The notes: generated by a model not told the origin, from the letters alone. DNA of 64,000 nt from Caballeronia udeis (GCF_001544555.2 NZ_FCOK02000043.1:1-64000); one strand, 5' to 3'. Shown: positions 1 to 9,051, numbered from the stretch's first letter. Numbers and translations are program-made.

Positions 1-23
1 CAGGTTAAAAACACCCCAAAACC

Positions 24-130
24 CGACATCTCTACTTTGCTCACGCTACGACATCTCTACCTGGCCTCGACATTAAATGTCAGGGCTTTTTAGAAATGTC
101 CGCTTTTAGCTAGATTCAAATGTCCGCTTT
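24..130. repeat. Paired direct repeats at the left of an IS remnant
   Basis: Two near-identical copies of CGACATCTCTACYT occur at about 24-37 and 49-62. Two copies of AAATGTCCGCTTT follow at 94-106 and 118-130. They sit just upstream of a decayed transposase gene. Repeated short motifs of this kind are typical of transposase-binding terminal sequences of insertion sequences, so I read this as the left end of one or two nested elements. The exact element boundary and any target duplication cannot be fixed from this window. Confidence 0.5.
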
Positions 131-181
131 CGGGCGGCTTAAGCTTAGCCGGCGTCGATTCCCACGGCGTCGGGGGCTACG

Positions 182-440
182 ATGACGGCGACGGACAGAA
201 TCACCATGACGATGCGCGAGTTGGACCGGTTCAAAGTGATTCAGTCCGTGGTCGAGGGGCTGCTCAAGCCGTGGCGTGCCGCCGAGCGACTGTCGTTGAC
301 GACCCGTCAGGTTCGACGCCTGGCAGCGCGTCTACGCGAGCAAGGACCGCCTGGGTTGATCTCGGGCCGATGTGCCTAAGTGAGCTGATCCAGATCGACG
401 GCAGCGATCATCGCTGGTTCGAAGACCGTGCACTGACCTG
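182..440 (+). pseudogene. ISNCY-family transposase remnant, internally deleted
   Basis: The first part (182 to about 366) encodes an N-terminal helix-turn-helix segment (RELDRFKVIQSVVEG, then RQVRRLAARLREQG) of the kind found in ISNCY-family transposases. It ends at a stop at 377-379. In another frame, from about 370, the sequence encodes ELIQIDGSDHRWFEDRA, which in the intact family lies well over 100 residues further on, at the start of the DDE catalytic core. A large internal deletion has therefore joined the N-terminal region to the first catalytic-core motif out of frame. Homology stops at about 440, beside the end of the flavin monooxygenase gene. It cannot encode an active transposase. 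Confidence 0.75.
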
Positions 441-441
441 C

Positions 442-1803
442 TCACCGAGCCGGCTTCCGGCGCATATCGGCGTTCATCTGGGCCGCATAGGTACGAAAAT
501 CGACCTCGAGCACGTACCGGTCCGCATCAAGATAAGTCTGCCTCTGATATTGCTTGTGCTGTTCCACTTCGCGTACCTGCACCTCGTGCTCAGGCAGTGC
601 GATATCGCCAGAGAGCACCGCGGCCAGCCAGCGCCCCTGGATCTCCACCAGTGGAATTGTCGGCCCCACTGGCTGTACCAGTCCGGCGAAGATCAAGCCG
701 GGATGCTTGAGCGAGACCATGCGACGATACAGATTCGTCGTGTCCGTTTCTGCATCGAACGTGTTTCTGTCGAGAAACGGAAAGGTAGTTTTGTAGCCGG
801 TCGCAAAGACGACCGCGTCGAATACCTGCCGGCTGCCGTCCTCGAATGCGATTTCGTTGCCGTCCATACGGCTGATATTGGGCTTCATGGAAATCCAGCC
901 GTGCCCAAGATACGGCAACAGTTCCTGGCTGAGCGTGGCGTGCTCGCGCCACATGGGATGTTCCGGTCTTTTCAGGCCGAACCGCCTCTGGTCCCCGACG
1001 CCAAGCCGGATCAGTTTCGACATGATCTTTCGTGTCAGCGGTGTCGGCAGGCGCAGGCGCCTGGACAAAAACCTCGACCATTGATCGACCGGATAGCCCA
1101 TCAGATATTTCGGCATGATCCAGGCGCTACGACGAGTGGACATCGTCACGCTCCGCGCGCGGCGCGCGAGATCGACCGCAATGTCGACTGCGGAGTTCCC
1201 GAGACCGACAACCAGCACCGACTTGCCTTCGAAGGGTGCGGCGGTCCGGTAATAGTGCGAGTGAGTCGTCTCGCCACGGAATTCGCCGGGGAACACCGGT
1301 GTGCGAGGATCCCAAAGGTGGCCGTTGGCGACAACGACGTTACCGTAATTCCGGATCTCCCCAGTCGACAGATGGACATTCCAGCGTCCATCCGGCGCCT
1401 GCCTCACCGCCTCGACCACGGTTCCGAACGTCACCCGTTCCCTGACCTCGAAGTGATTCGCGTAATTCTCCAGATATTCCAGAAATTTGGCATGCGACAG
1501 AAAGTCGGGCATGTCATCGGGAATGGGGAAATCCGAGTACCCCAGATTTTTGCGGCTAGTATCGATATGCAGGCTCGCATAGGCCGACGACTGCCCGTTG
1601 TCGTTCTCGTAACGCCACATCCCCCCGATGTCCGAACCTTTCTCGAAGCAGTCGAAGACAACGCCGCGCTGGTGCAGGGCCTTTGCCACCGTCATACCGG
1701 ACGAGCCCGCACCGATCACGCAAACGTCGGGGACGACGCCACGCGCTGGATCTGTCGTGGCTGCCGCCCTTAGCGGAAGATCGTTAGCTTGCAAACGGAG
1801 CAC
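442..1803 (-). CDS. Flavin-containing monooxygenase (FMO-like)
   Basis: Predicted to be a 453-residue FAD- and NADPH-dependent monooxygenase. An N-terminal FAD Rossmann motif (VIGAGSSG), the FMO signature FRGETTHSHYY (FxGxxxHxxxY), a second Rossmann motif for NADPH (VVGLGNSAVD) and the C-terminal ATGY motif occur in the expected order. The Y ending of the signature, in place of the W of Baeyer-Villiger enzymes, suggests N- or S-oxygenation, but the substrate is unknown. The proposed GTG start at 1803 is preceded by GGGAGAG at good spacing; an upstream GTG at 1860 is possible. It is the last gene of a same-strand run with two Old Yellow Enzymes and an NmrA-like reductase. The 3' end lies directly against the ISNCY remnant but looks complete. 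Confidence 0.85.
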   Translation of the reverse strand: MLRLQANDLPLRAAATTDPARGVVPDVCVIGAGSSGMTVAKALHQRGVVFDCFEKGSDIGGMWRYENDNGQSSAYASLHIDTSRKNLGYSDFPIPDDMPDFLSHAKFLEYLENYANHFEVRERVTFGTVVEAVRQAPDGRWNVHLSTGEIRNYGNVVVANGHLWDPRTPVFPGEFRGETTHSHYYRTAAPFEGKSVLVVGLGNSAVDIAVDLARRARSVTMSTRRSAWIMPKYLMGYPVDQWSRFLSRRLRLPTPLTRKIMSKLIRLGVGDQRRFGLKRPEHPMWREHATLSQELLPYLGHGWISMKPNISRMDGNEIAFEDGSRQVFDAVVFATGYKTTFPFLDRNTFDAETDTTNLYRRMVSLKHPGLIFAGLVQPVGPTIPLVEIQGRWLAAVLSGDIALPEHEVQVREVEQHKQYQRQTYLDADRYVLEVDFRTYAAQMNADMRRKPAR

Positions 1804-1921
1804 ATTGCTCTCCCATTCCGTGCGTGATTGCGGTGCGCCGGCTACCCGGAACCAGACCACGTTCGTTCTTCCGCTGCTCCCGGACTGCTTGATGAACCGG
1901 AGGCGGCAGTCTCACGAGTCA

Positions 1922-3013
1922 CTACGATTCATAGACCGGATAGTCGGCGTAACCTTTGTCGCCACCGTAGTAAAAGGTGGTGCGATCATAGGAATTGAGC
2001 GGAAGGCTGCGACGCAGTCTCTCGGGAAAATCGGGATTAGCGAGAAAATGCCGCCCGAACGCGACAAGGTCCGCGTCACCCTTTTCCAGAATGCTTTCGG
2101 CGCCTGCGCCATCGAAACCGCCTGCGGCGATAACGGGTCCCCCGAACAGCGGGCGGAGCAAGCCAGCCGCTACGGGCGGCTTGTCGTCATCTGAAACATT
2201 ACCCGTGACCCGCGGTTCAATGACATGCAGATAAGCCAATCCAAAAGGCGCGAGCGCTCGCGCCACATAGGGAAACGTGACCTCAGGTGCGCTGTCCCCC
2301 ATACCGCCGAACCTGTTGCCGGGACCCACGCGAACACCGACCCGGTCGCCGCCCCACACCGATTTCACCACTTCAACCACGTCAAGAAGAAAACGGGCCC
2401 GATTTTCAACGGAACCACCATACGCATCCTCACGCCGATTGGAATTGTCCTGGAGAAACTGATCGATCAGGTAACCGTTGGCGCCATGTATCTCGACACC
2501 ATCGAAGCCGGCCTCTTTCGCGCGCTCCGCTGCCCTGCGGTATTCACCGACGAGGCCCGGTATTTCCGACAACTCAATCGCCCTTGGCATTGAGCCTGTC
2601 ACGGGACCACTCGGCAGCAGCGCTCGAACATCAGCTTGAATGGCAGAGGGTGCAACGGGAGCCTGGCCGTTCGGCTGGAGGTCGACGTGCGACTGCCGGC
2701 CGACGTGCCAAAGCTGGAGCACGATGCTGGCGCCTTTCGCATGCGCCGCGTCTACGACCTTCCGCCATCCTGCGACCTGTGCGTCGGTGACGATGCCTGG
2801 CGAAGCGTATCCGCCGTTTCCGGTCGCCGATATGAAGGTCGCCTCGGTGATCAATAGGCCACCCTCTGACGCACGCTGTCCGTAATACGTCGCCATCAGG
2901 TCATTGGGCGCATTGCCCGGCAGAGCCGCGCGCATCCGCGTGAGCGGAGCCAGAACGACACGGTGGGAAAGATCAATTGCGCCGATCCGTATGGGTGAAA
3001 ATAGCTTCGACAT
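1922..3013 (-). CDS. Old Yellow Enzyme family alkene reductase (NemA-like)
   Basis: A 363-residue FMN-dependent ene-reductase of the classical OYE/NemA branch. It is expected to reduce activated C=C bonds or nitro/nitrate-ester groups with NAD(P)H in the cytoplasm. The TIM-barrel start LFSPIRIGAIDLSHRVVLAP, the QLWHVGR strand and the substrate-binding pair in EIHGANGYLIDQF (His and Asn) are present, followed by the family motif YGGSVENRARF. The His-Asn pair and the absence of the SPMCQY cysteine distinguish it from the YqjM-type paralogue at 4304. ATG at 3013 has AGGTG six bases upstream. It lies between the FMO and the NmrA-like gene on the same strand, which suggests a shared detoxification or catabolic role. 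Confidence 0.92.
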   Translation of the reverse strand: MSKLFSPIRIGAIDLSHRVVLAPLTRMRAALPGNAPNDLMATYYGQRASEGGLLITEATFISATGNGGYASPGIVTDAQVAGWRKVVDAAHAKGASIVLQLWHVGRQSHVDLQPNGQAPVAPSAIQADVRALLPSGPVTGSMPRAIELSEIPGLVGEYRRAAERAKEAGFDGVEIHGANGYLIDQFLQDNSNRREDAYGGSVENRARFLLDVVEVVKSVWGGDRVGVRVGPGNRFGGMGDSAPEVTFPYVARALAPFGLAYLHVIEPRVTGNVSDDDKPPVAAGLLRPLFGGPVIAAGGFDGAGAESILEKGDADLVAFGRHFLANPDFPERLRRSLPLNSYDRTTFYYGGDKGYADYPVYES

Positions 3014-3324
3014 TTAAGCACCTGTAGTGACCACATTGACTGATGAAATTGCTTGCGCTTCGCGCTCCGAAACTCCCCGACAGCGATCTCTTGCAAGGCA
3101 TTCACGGCGGGTTGTCGGATATCATTTAGAACGTCGGTGACTGTGACAACCGTGACGCTCAAATCCAGTCCTCACGTATAAGCTCCCAAAGACTTCCAAT
3201 CATGGAACTACTCAATTTGTAAGTAATGCTATCTAAATATTTGACTGAATTCTAAGTGAGGCTGGCGTGCAGGAGAAAGACTTTGCAAGCATTGGGACAT
3301 GCTCAACAGGCATGAACAAACCGG
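3014..3324. other. Intergenic region upstream of the NemA-like gene
   Basis: This 311-base gap is AT-rich around 3195-3255 compared with its surroundings and probably carries the promoter of the minus-strand ene-reductase. I see no credible gene or strong hairpin in it. Confidence 0.5.
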
Positions 3325-4203
3325 CTAATAATCGAAGTCTGCTCGATGACGCTGAGCAAACTCGGCCCATGTGGTGCCGGGGCGGCGGAGGATTTTTTGC
3401 ATGATGCTAAACGGGGCCCCTGGTTCCGGTTCTCTGCCGGCCGTGTATGCCGCATAGTTCTCGTACGCGGAGTGCATGTACGCGCCATCGGCACCGACCG
3501 CCACTGCCTTCTCGAGAAACTCGGTCGCTGGCCGTGGTTCATAGGTGAAAGGCTTTCCGAGTACGGTTGAGAGTTCGGCGGCGACTTCCGAAAACGTCTT
3601 GACGTCCGATGCGAGCCGATAGGTAGCACCAGCATGTTCGGACCAGTTGACGATGCACGTTCTTGCCACTTCAGCGACGTCGTCGCAGTCCACCCAGCTA
3701 ATACGAGCATCTCCCACATAATGCTGGATCACACCGCCGTCGACGGCACGGGTTCCGCCATATCCAAGCAGATTTTGCATATAGATGTCGGGACGCAGGT
3801 GCGTAAACGAAAAACCTGACCATTCGATATATCGCTCAACGAATTGCTGCCATCCCCAATGGGCAACCATGGTGTCGTCGTCCCCGCACGCGCCAAGATG
3901 GACGATGTGCTTTACGCCCTCAATTTTGGCGATATTCAGAAACGCTTTGCTTTGCCTGAACATATCGACGGTGTATCCCGTCATCATGAAAACGATGTCA
4001 ATATCCTGCATGGCGGGCCTCAGCGTTTCTATCCGATCAAAATCAAGGTGAACCAGCGGAACGTCCAGATATGACGCTTTTTGCCGAGAGCGGACTCCTG
4101 CGATAACGTCGATGCTCACTTCATTCCGCAAGCGAGAAACAAGAGCGGAGCCAACTTTTCCAGTGGCGCCCGTTACCAGAACTCTAGGGAGAGCATTGTT
4201 CAT
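3325..4203 (-). CDS. NmrA-like NAD(P)-binding reductase
   Basis: A 292-residue member of the atypical short-chain dehydrogenase (NmrA / quinone oxidoreductase 2-like) family. The N-terminus has the nucleotide-binding motif VTGATGKVGSAL. The body has the typical HIVHLGACG and FTHLRPDIYMQNLL segments, and there is no canonical YxxxK catalytic pair, as is usual for NmrA-like proteins. Members act as NADPH-dependent quinone or carbonyl reductases or as redox sensors; which applies here is not evident. The start at 4203 is preferred over an upstream in-frame start because GAGG lies six bases upstream and the glycine motif then falls at residues 10-16. It sits between two Old Yellow Enzyme genes on the same strand. 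Confidence 0.82.
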   Translation of the reverse strand: MNNALPRVLVTGATGKVGSALVSRLRNEVSIDVIAGVRSRQKASYLDVPLVHLDFDRIETLRPAMQDIDIVFMMTGYTVDMFRQSKAFLNIAKIEGVKHIVHLGACGDDDTMVAHWGWQQFVERYIEWSGFSFTHLRPDIYMQNLLGYGGTRAVDGGVIQHYVGDARISWVDCDDVAEVARTCIVNWSEHAGATYRLASDVKTFSEVAAELSTVLGKPFTYEPRPATEFLEKAVAVGADGAYMHSAYENYAAYTAGREPEPGAPFSIMQKILRRPGTTWAEFAQRHRADFDY

Positions 4204-4303
4204 GTCGATCCTCAGCGGTACCAGAAACTTAACTTGAACCACCGGTCCGCAAACGCACCCAGGCAAGGTTTGATTCCCACTGCGACACAACCCTCAATCA
4301 CAA

Positions 4304-5416
4304 TTACCGGGCGCCTTGCACGATTTTTCCAAAGACATCGGCGTGCTCTCGGGGAGGTGCACGCCAGTATTGCGGCGGCGCATCCACCGTTGCTCCGAGT
4401 TCTGCCGCTGCGTGCCAGCCCCAACGCGGGTCGTACAGCATCGCCCGCGCAATTGCGACGAAGTCCGCCTGGCCATTTTTTATGATTTCATCTGCCTGTC
4501 CAGCTTCGGTGATGAGGCCCACCGCCGTTGTATTAACGCCAGTGGCTTCTTTGATTGCTGCTGCAAATGGGACCTGATAACCCGCGGCGGGAGAAATCTT
4601 CTGAAGGGGCGAAATGCCACCCGAAGACGCGACGATCCAGTCGACGTCCCGCTTCTTGAGTTCGCGGGCGAGAGCAATAGTCTGCTCAATGTCCCAGCCG
4701 CCCTCCACCCAATCGGATGCGGATACCTTGATGCCTACCGGCTTGTCTGCTGGAAACACTGCCCGGACAGCATCGAAAATCTCGAGCGGATACCGCTGAC
4801 GATTCTGGAGGGATCCGCCATATTCATCTGTGCGTTGATTCGAGACAGGTGACATGAACTGGTGTAGCAGGTACCCATGGCCTCCATGAAGTTCGATGCC
4901 GTCGACCCCGAGGCGAGCAGCCCTTTTTGCGGCCGCAACGAATGCTTCGCGGATGCGCTCCAAACCTGCCGGGTCCAGTTTGGTCGGTGCAGCCTCTCCC
5001 TCCTTTTGCGGCACTGCAGAGGGCGCAAATGTTTTCCATCCCCCTTCCGAAGGAGGAATTAAGTGCCCGTTTCGCCAGGGCTTGTCGCTTGACGCCTTGC
5101 GACCCGCGTGCGCAAGCTGGAGAGTAATAAAAATATCTGAATGCGCCCGGACCGTATCAAGCACTGTCTTGAGCGCGGCCTCTGTCGCGTCGTTCCAAAG
5201 ACCCAGATCTCCCGGGGTGATTCGCCCTTCCGGTTCGACTGCCGTGGATTCAATGCAGAGCATTGCGGCTCCCGACAAGGCAAGTGTTGCGAGATGAACT
5301 TCGTGCCATTTGTTAGCCAGTCCGTCTTCGGCGGAATACTGGCACATTGGAGAGACGATGATGCGGTTCGGTAGCGAAGCGCGACGAAGCGCGATGGGCG
5401 AGAACAGTGCGCTCAT
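4304..5416 (-). CDS. YqjM-type Old Yellow Enzyme, NADH:flavin oxidoreductase
   Basis: A 370-residue FMN ene-reductase of the thermophilic-like (YqjM/NamA) OYE branch. Diagnostic features are the redox-tuning cysteine in SPMCQYSAEDG near residue 25, QLAHAGRKAS, the substrate-binding His pair in ELHGGHGYLLHQFMSP, and YGGSLQNRQRYP. The reaction expected is NAD(P)H-dependent reduction of activated alkenes. ATG at 5416 is preceded by AGGGA about seven bases away. It is the first gene of the minus-strand redox run (OYE, NmrA-like, OYE, FMO) and one of three OYE-family genes in this window; the third is at 49463. Confidence 0.92.
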   Translation of the reverse strand: MSALFSPIALRRASLPNRIIVSPMCQYSAEDGLANKWHEVHLATLALSGAAMLCIESTAVEPEGRITPGDLGLWNDATEAALKTVLDTVRAHSDIFITLQLAHAGRKASSDKPWRNGHLIPPSEGGWKTFAPSAVPQKEGEAAPTKLDPAGLERIREAFVAAAKRAARLGVDGIELHGGHGYLLHQFMSPVSNQRTDEYGGSLQNRQRYPLEIFDAVRAVFPADKPVGIKVSASDWVEGGWDIEQTIALARELKKRDVDWIVASSGGISPLQKISPAAGYQVPFAAAIKEATGVNTTAVGLITEAGQADEIIKNGQADFVAIARAMLYDPRWGWHAAAELGATVDAPPQYWRAPPREHADVFGKIVQGAR

Positions 5417-6304
5417 AGGATATTCCCTGCATATAGATTAGTAGTACGACTAAAACTATATGAATTGCAATCGGTTGATGAACTTTCAGATGCCTGATAC
5501 TGACAATATCGGGTCTGCTTCGAACGCCAATCCCTGAGATACGTCCCTTTCAAGACATCAAACCAAGGGGATTGAAGTAGCCTGGGGTCCGACTGTATGC
5601 CTCGAACACGAAGATGACCAAGACTTTCGAGGCTTCGCCCCATGCTTCCCAGGTATGTGGTCAAGTTCCATTCGTTGCCACCGAGTGGCTCTGGCGTACC
5701 GACACGACTCATCGCAGCGGACTGAATGGTCATCGTCGCGAAGCGCTGCGGGGCTGCACCAAGCATAACCGCGTCACCCGCGCGGCCGGCCTTTTGGGGG
5801 ATTGGCTAAGAACGCCGAGATTTGGGAAGCGAGGCGGCCGCGCAAACTATTACGCTGAACGACGCTCGAACCGGGTAGCAAGAGCGCAGCCAGACACCTG
5901 TCTGGATCAAGCAGGTGCGATACCGGCCGCATCTGCCCTGGCGACGCCGGCCGTCCCAGAACACAGTCGGTTCCAGACTGTGCCCAGAGGCGAAACACAA
6001 GCCATGGCGACACCTTTTCGGTGCTTCCCTTGGTAAGCCGGCGCTATTTTCACTATCTCGGGAGGCTGCGCTAGTAACGGATCGTAACCGTTGCGGGCTG
6101 CGCGGTAACGCGGAGCAAGACGCGTGAAACTACACTACCGGCTGTCCAACGGGCCGTTTTCCCGATATCCGCGCTCGCACTATCGTCTTTAACACTGCCC
6201 CCATAGCAGCCTGCAGATTCCGCGTGCACGGGGACTGGAAGCAATTGGCGATGCCGACGCTGCACACATAAACCGACCTTCCCTCTGGACTCTGGAGAAA
6301 GCCA
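5417..6304. other. Long region without a recognisable gene
   Basis: About 890 bases lie between the divergent OYE and sulfotransferase-like genes. Open frames here are short, show no family resemblance and lack convincing ribosome-binding sites. It probably holds two promoters plus degraded accessory DNA. A GGAG at about 6291-6294 serves the downstream gene. Confidence 0.45.
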
Positions 6305-7444
6305 ATGACGCAGCAATCTGGAATTGCCCCGGGCGCCGCCGACGATAACGGACACACATCCGTAAAACCTGCCGTTCAGGATGCCGTCATGCAGGAGAAA
6401 GGACAGTCACGCGGTATTTTCCTGCACACCGGCTGGAGAAGCGCGGGAACCTGGGTGTGGTCTCGCTTTCGGGTGTTGCAGACCGTGACGGCATTCTATG
6501 AGCCGCTTCATCCGATACTCGGTGATCTGAGAGCGGCCGATATCCCCGCCTTGGCGCCGACCTGGACCTCAGGTCACCCGACACTCACTGCGCCGTACTT
6601 CACCGAATATCGGCCGTTCATCCAGGACAACTTGTACGGTGTGACCGGATATCGGAAGAGCTTTAGTACGGATCGCTTCGGGCCCGTGCCGGACGCCGCC
6701 TTTCCAGCATTGCAGGCGTACTTGAAAAATCTCTGTGACCAGACGACGAATCAGGGCAAAACACCTGTCTTCAAATTTTGTCGTTCCCTCGGCCGCTTGA
6801 CGTGGTTCAAGGGTGCCTTTCCTGAGGTAATGCATGCGGTCGTTCTGCGAAATCCCGCATCGCAGTTCGCCTCCGGATGGTTGCTCCATCAGCAATGGAG
6901 CAACCCGTTCTTTGTTGCTGCTCCATTCCGCGTGTTGGGCCTCAATCAGGCCGAGCCCATCGTCAGGCAGGTCATTGATGTATGCGGCGTTCGCTTGTTG
7001 CCTGCTCCCGTTACCGCGATCGACGAGTATGCGGCGGCCTGCGAGCAGTATGTGCGTACGGTCGACGGCGACAATGCCTATCGGGCATTTTTAGCGCTGT
7101 GGATTCTCTGCGCGTTGCGCTCGGCCGACGACGCGGATCTGCTGGTCGATCTCGATCGGCTAGGGCAATCTCCCGAATACGCCTCGGAATTGCGCGCGCA
7201 AGTTCGAGCGCAGGTCGGTATAACGCCGGGCTTTAACGGTGCCAGAGATCTGGTGGCGGAGACGAGGCGCAATGCTGCGCGAATGAAGGGAATCGACAGA
7301 CGCTTGATCCGGCCCATTAACGCCTCTGCATTGAACTTCATTGCATCACAGAAGGGTTCGATGAGATCAACGACCAACTTCATCGAGATCATTAAAGAGA
7401 AGCTCGCGCTTGCCAGCGAGCTATCGGAACAGTGGCGCTACTGA
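6305..7444 (+). CDS. Sulfotransferase-like protein
   Basis: A 379-residue protein resembling PAPS-dependent sulfotransferases. After about 35 variable residues comes FLHTGWRSAGTWVWSRF, which matches the 5'-phosphosulfate loop in position and pattern (small residue, R, SxGT, aromatic). In the middle, VVLRNPASQFASGW matches the 3'-phosphate-binding Arg and Ser motif. No signal peptide is seen, so a cytoplasmic location is likely. GGAG with good spacing supports ATG at 6305. The acceptor molecule cannot be told; carbohydrate or lipid sulfation is common in the family. The gene ends directly against a 5'-truncated SDR fragment, so its 3' junction is a rearrangement point. Confidence 0.6.
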   Translation: MTQQSGIAPGAADDNGHTSVKPAVQDAVMQEKGQSRGIFLHTGWRSAGTWVWSRFRVLQTVTAFYEPLHPILGDLRAADIPALAPTWTSGHPTLTAPYFTEYRPFIQDNLYGVTGYRKSFSTDRFGPVPDAAFPALQAYLKNLCDQTTNQGKTPVFKFCRSLGRLTWFKGAFPEVMHAVVLRNPASQFASGWLLHQQWSNPFFVAAPFRVLGLNQAEPIVRQVIDVCGVRLLPAPVTAIDEYAAACEQYVRTVDGDNAYRAFLALWILCALRSADDADLLVDLDRLGQSPEYASELRAQVRAQVGITPGFNGARDLVAETRRNAARMKGIDRRLIRPINASALNFIASQKGSMRSTTNFIEIIKEKLALASELSEQWRY

Positions 7445-8065
7445 GAGGCTTGCCCCGAGACACGCGGCGACAACGGCTGGGAAGCGCAGTTTGCGATCAA
7501 CCATCTTGGCCACCACGCACTCGTCAACCGGCTGTGGCCCGTCCTCGCACATGGTAACGGCGCGCGCGTGATCGCCGTGTCGTCACTCGGACACCGACGC
7601 ACGCCAATACGCTGGGATGACGTGCAGTTCACGCGAAGCTACGACAAGTGGCTCGCGTACGGACAATCGAAAACCGCCAACGCGCTCTTCGCAGTGCAAC
7701 TCGACGAGTTCGGCGTACGAGATGGCGTACGCGTCTTTTCTGTGCATCCGGGGAAAATCGCGACGCCGTTACTCCGACATATGACACATGCAGAGAAGAT
7801 GGCGGCCGGCTGGATCGACGAGCACGGTACGCTGGTCGATCCGACTTTCAAAACGCCTGCGCAGGGCGCGGCGACTCAGGTGTGGGCGGCGACATCGCCA
7901 CACCTTGCGGGGCTCGGCGGTCTCTACTGCGAGGATTGTGATGTGGCGCTGGTGTCCACTGGCGATGCAGATTCTGGCGTACGCCAACATGCAATCGATC
8001 CTGAGCAGGATGAGCGCCTCTGGAAACTGTCAACGGAGCTGACAGGTGTCGACGCATTCGCATAG
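7445..8065 (+). pseudogene. 5'-truncated short-chain dehydrogenase (retinol-dehydrogenase-like)
   Basis: Read without a start codon from 7445, the frame encodes NGWEAQFAINHLGHHALVN, then ARVIAVSSLGH, then the catalytic YGQSKTAN (YxxxK), FSVHPGKIATPL and a normal C-terminus. These are the middle and end of an SDR of the light-dependent-reductase/retinol-dehydrogenase-like subgroup. The first roughly 100 residues, including the TGxxxGIG cofactor loop, are missing. Homology begins immediately after the stop of the sulfotransferase-like gene. A start near 7568 would give a protein without a cofactor site, so this is a remnant and not a working short protein. Confidence 0.8.
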
Positions 8066-8131
8066 CGTGTTTGAACTACTGAATTGTTCGGACGAGGACG
8101 CTGTTCGCCCTCGCCGACTCGGGTTGTTGTG

Positions 8132-8860
8132 TCACTTGCCCGAAGCATTCTTGAGTTGCCACACCAGGTTGGCGAACGGCATATCGAGATCGGCATACAC
8201 CTGCTGCGCCTTCGGATCGTCGTTGCCATGCAGCATCTCCACACCCGCCGTGGCGTAGTCGGTCACCGGAATGCCTGCACCCGCCAGGCGCTGCAGCCCC
8301 ACCGTACGCTTGGCATCACTAAACGTACCTGACGCGTCGAGCACCACACGGGGATCGTAGCCCGCGGCCTTGAGCGACAGCGCCGGGAACGTGGCACACA
8401 CCTCCAGCGAGACACCGGCGATCAGGACCTGTTTGCGGCCAGTCTTCTCGATCGCCGCCCGCACATTCGGATCGTCCCAAGCATTGATCGAGGTCCGGCT
8501 GATCACAGGGACACCGGGAAGCGCCGCAGTCAGCTCAGGGATGGTGGGACCCCACATGCCGTCGGGCATCGTCGCGGTGACAATGACCGGGATACCGAGC
8601 GTCTTCGCGGTTTTGGCCAGTGCCACCACGTTATGCCTGAGCTCACCGGTATCGATGTCGCGCACGCCGGTGAACAAGCCAACCTGATGGTCAACCAGCA
8701 CGAGCACCGTGTTGTCTCGCGACAGCAGCGAGTACGGCGCGCCCGAAGGGGCGACCGCGTTTGTCGCAGGGGCCGCGCTGGCCGTCCGGATCGTGGCGGC
8801 AGAGGCGGAGACAATGGCCAGGGGGAGAACCACAGCTTTCAGGAGATGATGGATTTTCAT
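8132..8860 (-). CDS. Exported isochorismatase-family cysteine hydrolase (YcaC-like)
   Basis: A 242-residue cysteine hydrolase-fold protein with an N-terminal signal peptide (basic MKIHHLLK, hydrophobic VVLPLAIVSASAA, then an ASA-A type cleavage site near residue 30). The catalytic Asp is in LVLVDHQVGLF (D57) and the catalytic Cys in GVSLEVCATFPALS (C155), followed by DASGTFSDAKR as in YcaC-like proteins. These enzymes hydrolyse amides, N-carbamoyl compounds or similar small molecules; here the predicted site is the periplasm. The ATG at 8860 is chosen because it starts the signal peptide; the frame is open further upstream without other support. The LysR gene at 9052 is divergent and a plausible regulator. 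Confidence 0.88.
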   Translation of the reverse strand: MKIHHLLKAVVLPLAIVSASAATIRTASAAPATNAVAPSGAPYSLLSRDNTVLVLVDHQVGLFTGVRDIDTGELRHNVVALAKTAKTLGIPVIVTATMPDGMWGPTIPELTAALPGVPVISRTSINAWDDPNVRAAIEKTGRKQVLIAGVSLEVCATFPALSLKAAGYDPRVVLDASGTFSDAKRTVGLQRLAGAGIPVTDYATAGVEMLHGNDDPKAQQVYADLDMPFANLVWQLKNASGK

Positions 8861-8963
8861 GGTCTTTATCAGCGTTCGAATGGGATACGGCGGCGGACTT
8901 CGGGACGTCCCGCCGGACCGCCCGGTGCACATCTGCGCCGGGTTGAGATGAATCATATTTGCG

Positions 8964-9006
8964 CAACGACAATCGATAAATATGGTATTTCTCAACTTAT
9001 CGTTGC
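8964..9006. promoter_or_regulatory. Divergent regulatory region with inverted repeat
   Basis: Between the hydrolase and LysR genes, CGATAA (8974-8979) and TTATCG (8997-9002) form an inverted repeat, with further flanking symmetry (CAACGA on the left, CGTTG on the right). The intervening bases are AT-rich. LysR regulators commonly bind imperfect dyads in divergent promoters next to their own gene, so this is a candidate operator. Confidence 0.45.
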
Positions 9007-9051
9007 CCACCGGAAACGATAAAAACCAAACAAGAGCGAACTGGACGTCCG

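Noticed and set aside
271..1773. A 500-codon plus-strand frame opposite the flavin monooxygenase
   Set aside because: Only its first part, at 370-440, matches a transposase fragment. The rest is the antisense shadow of the monooxygenase, whose motifs are unmistakable.
5413..6036. Small open frames in the 5.4-6.3 kb gap
   Set aside because: No motif, no ribosome-binding site and unusual composition. They are not supported as genes.
7568..8065. A functional 165-residue short SDR
   Set aside because: The homologous frame extends upstream of this start without a start codon, and the cofactor-binding region is missing, so it is a truncated remnant.
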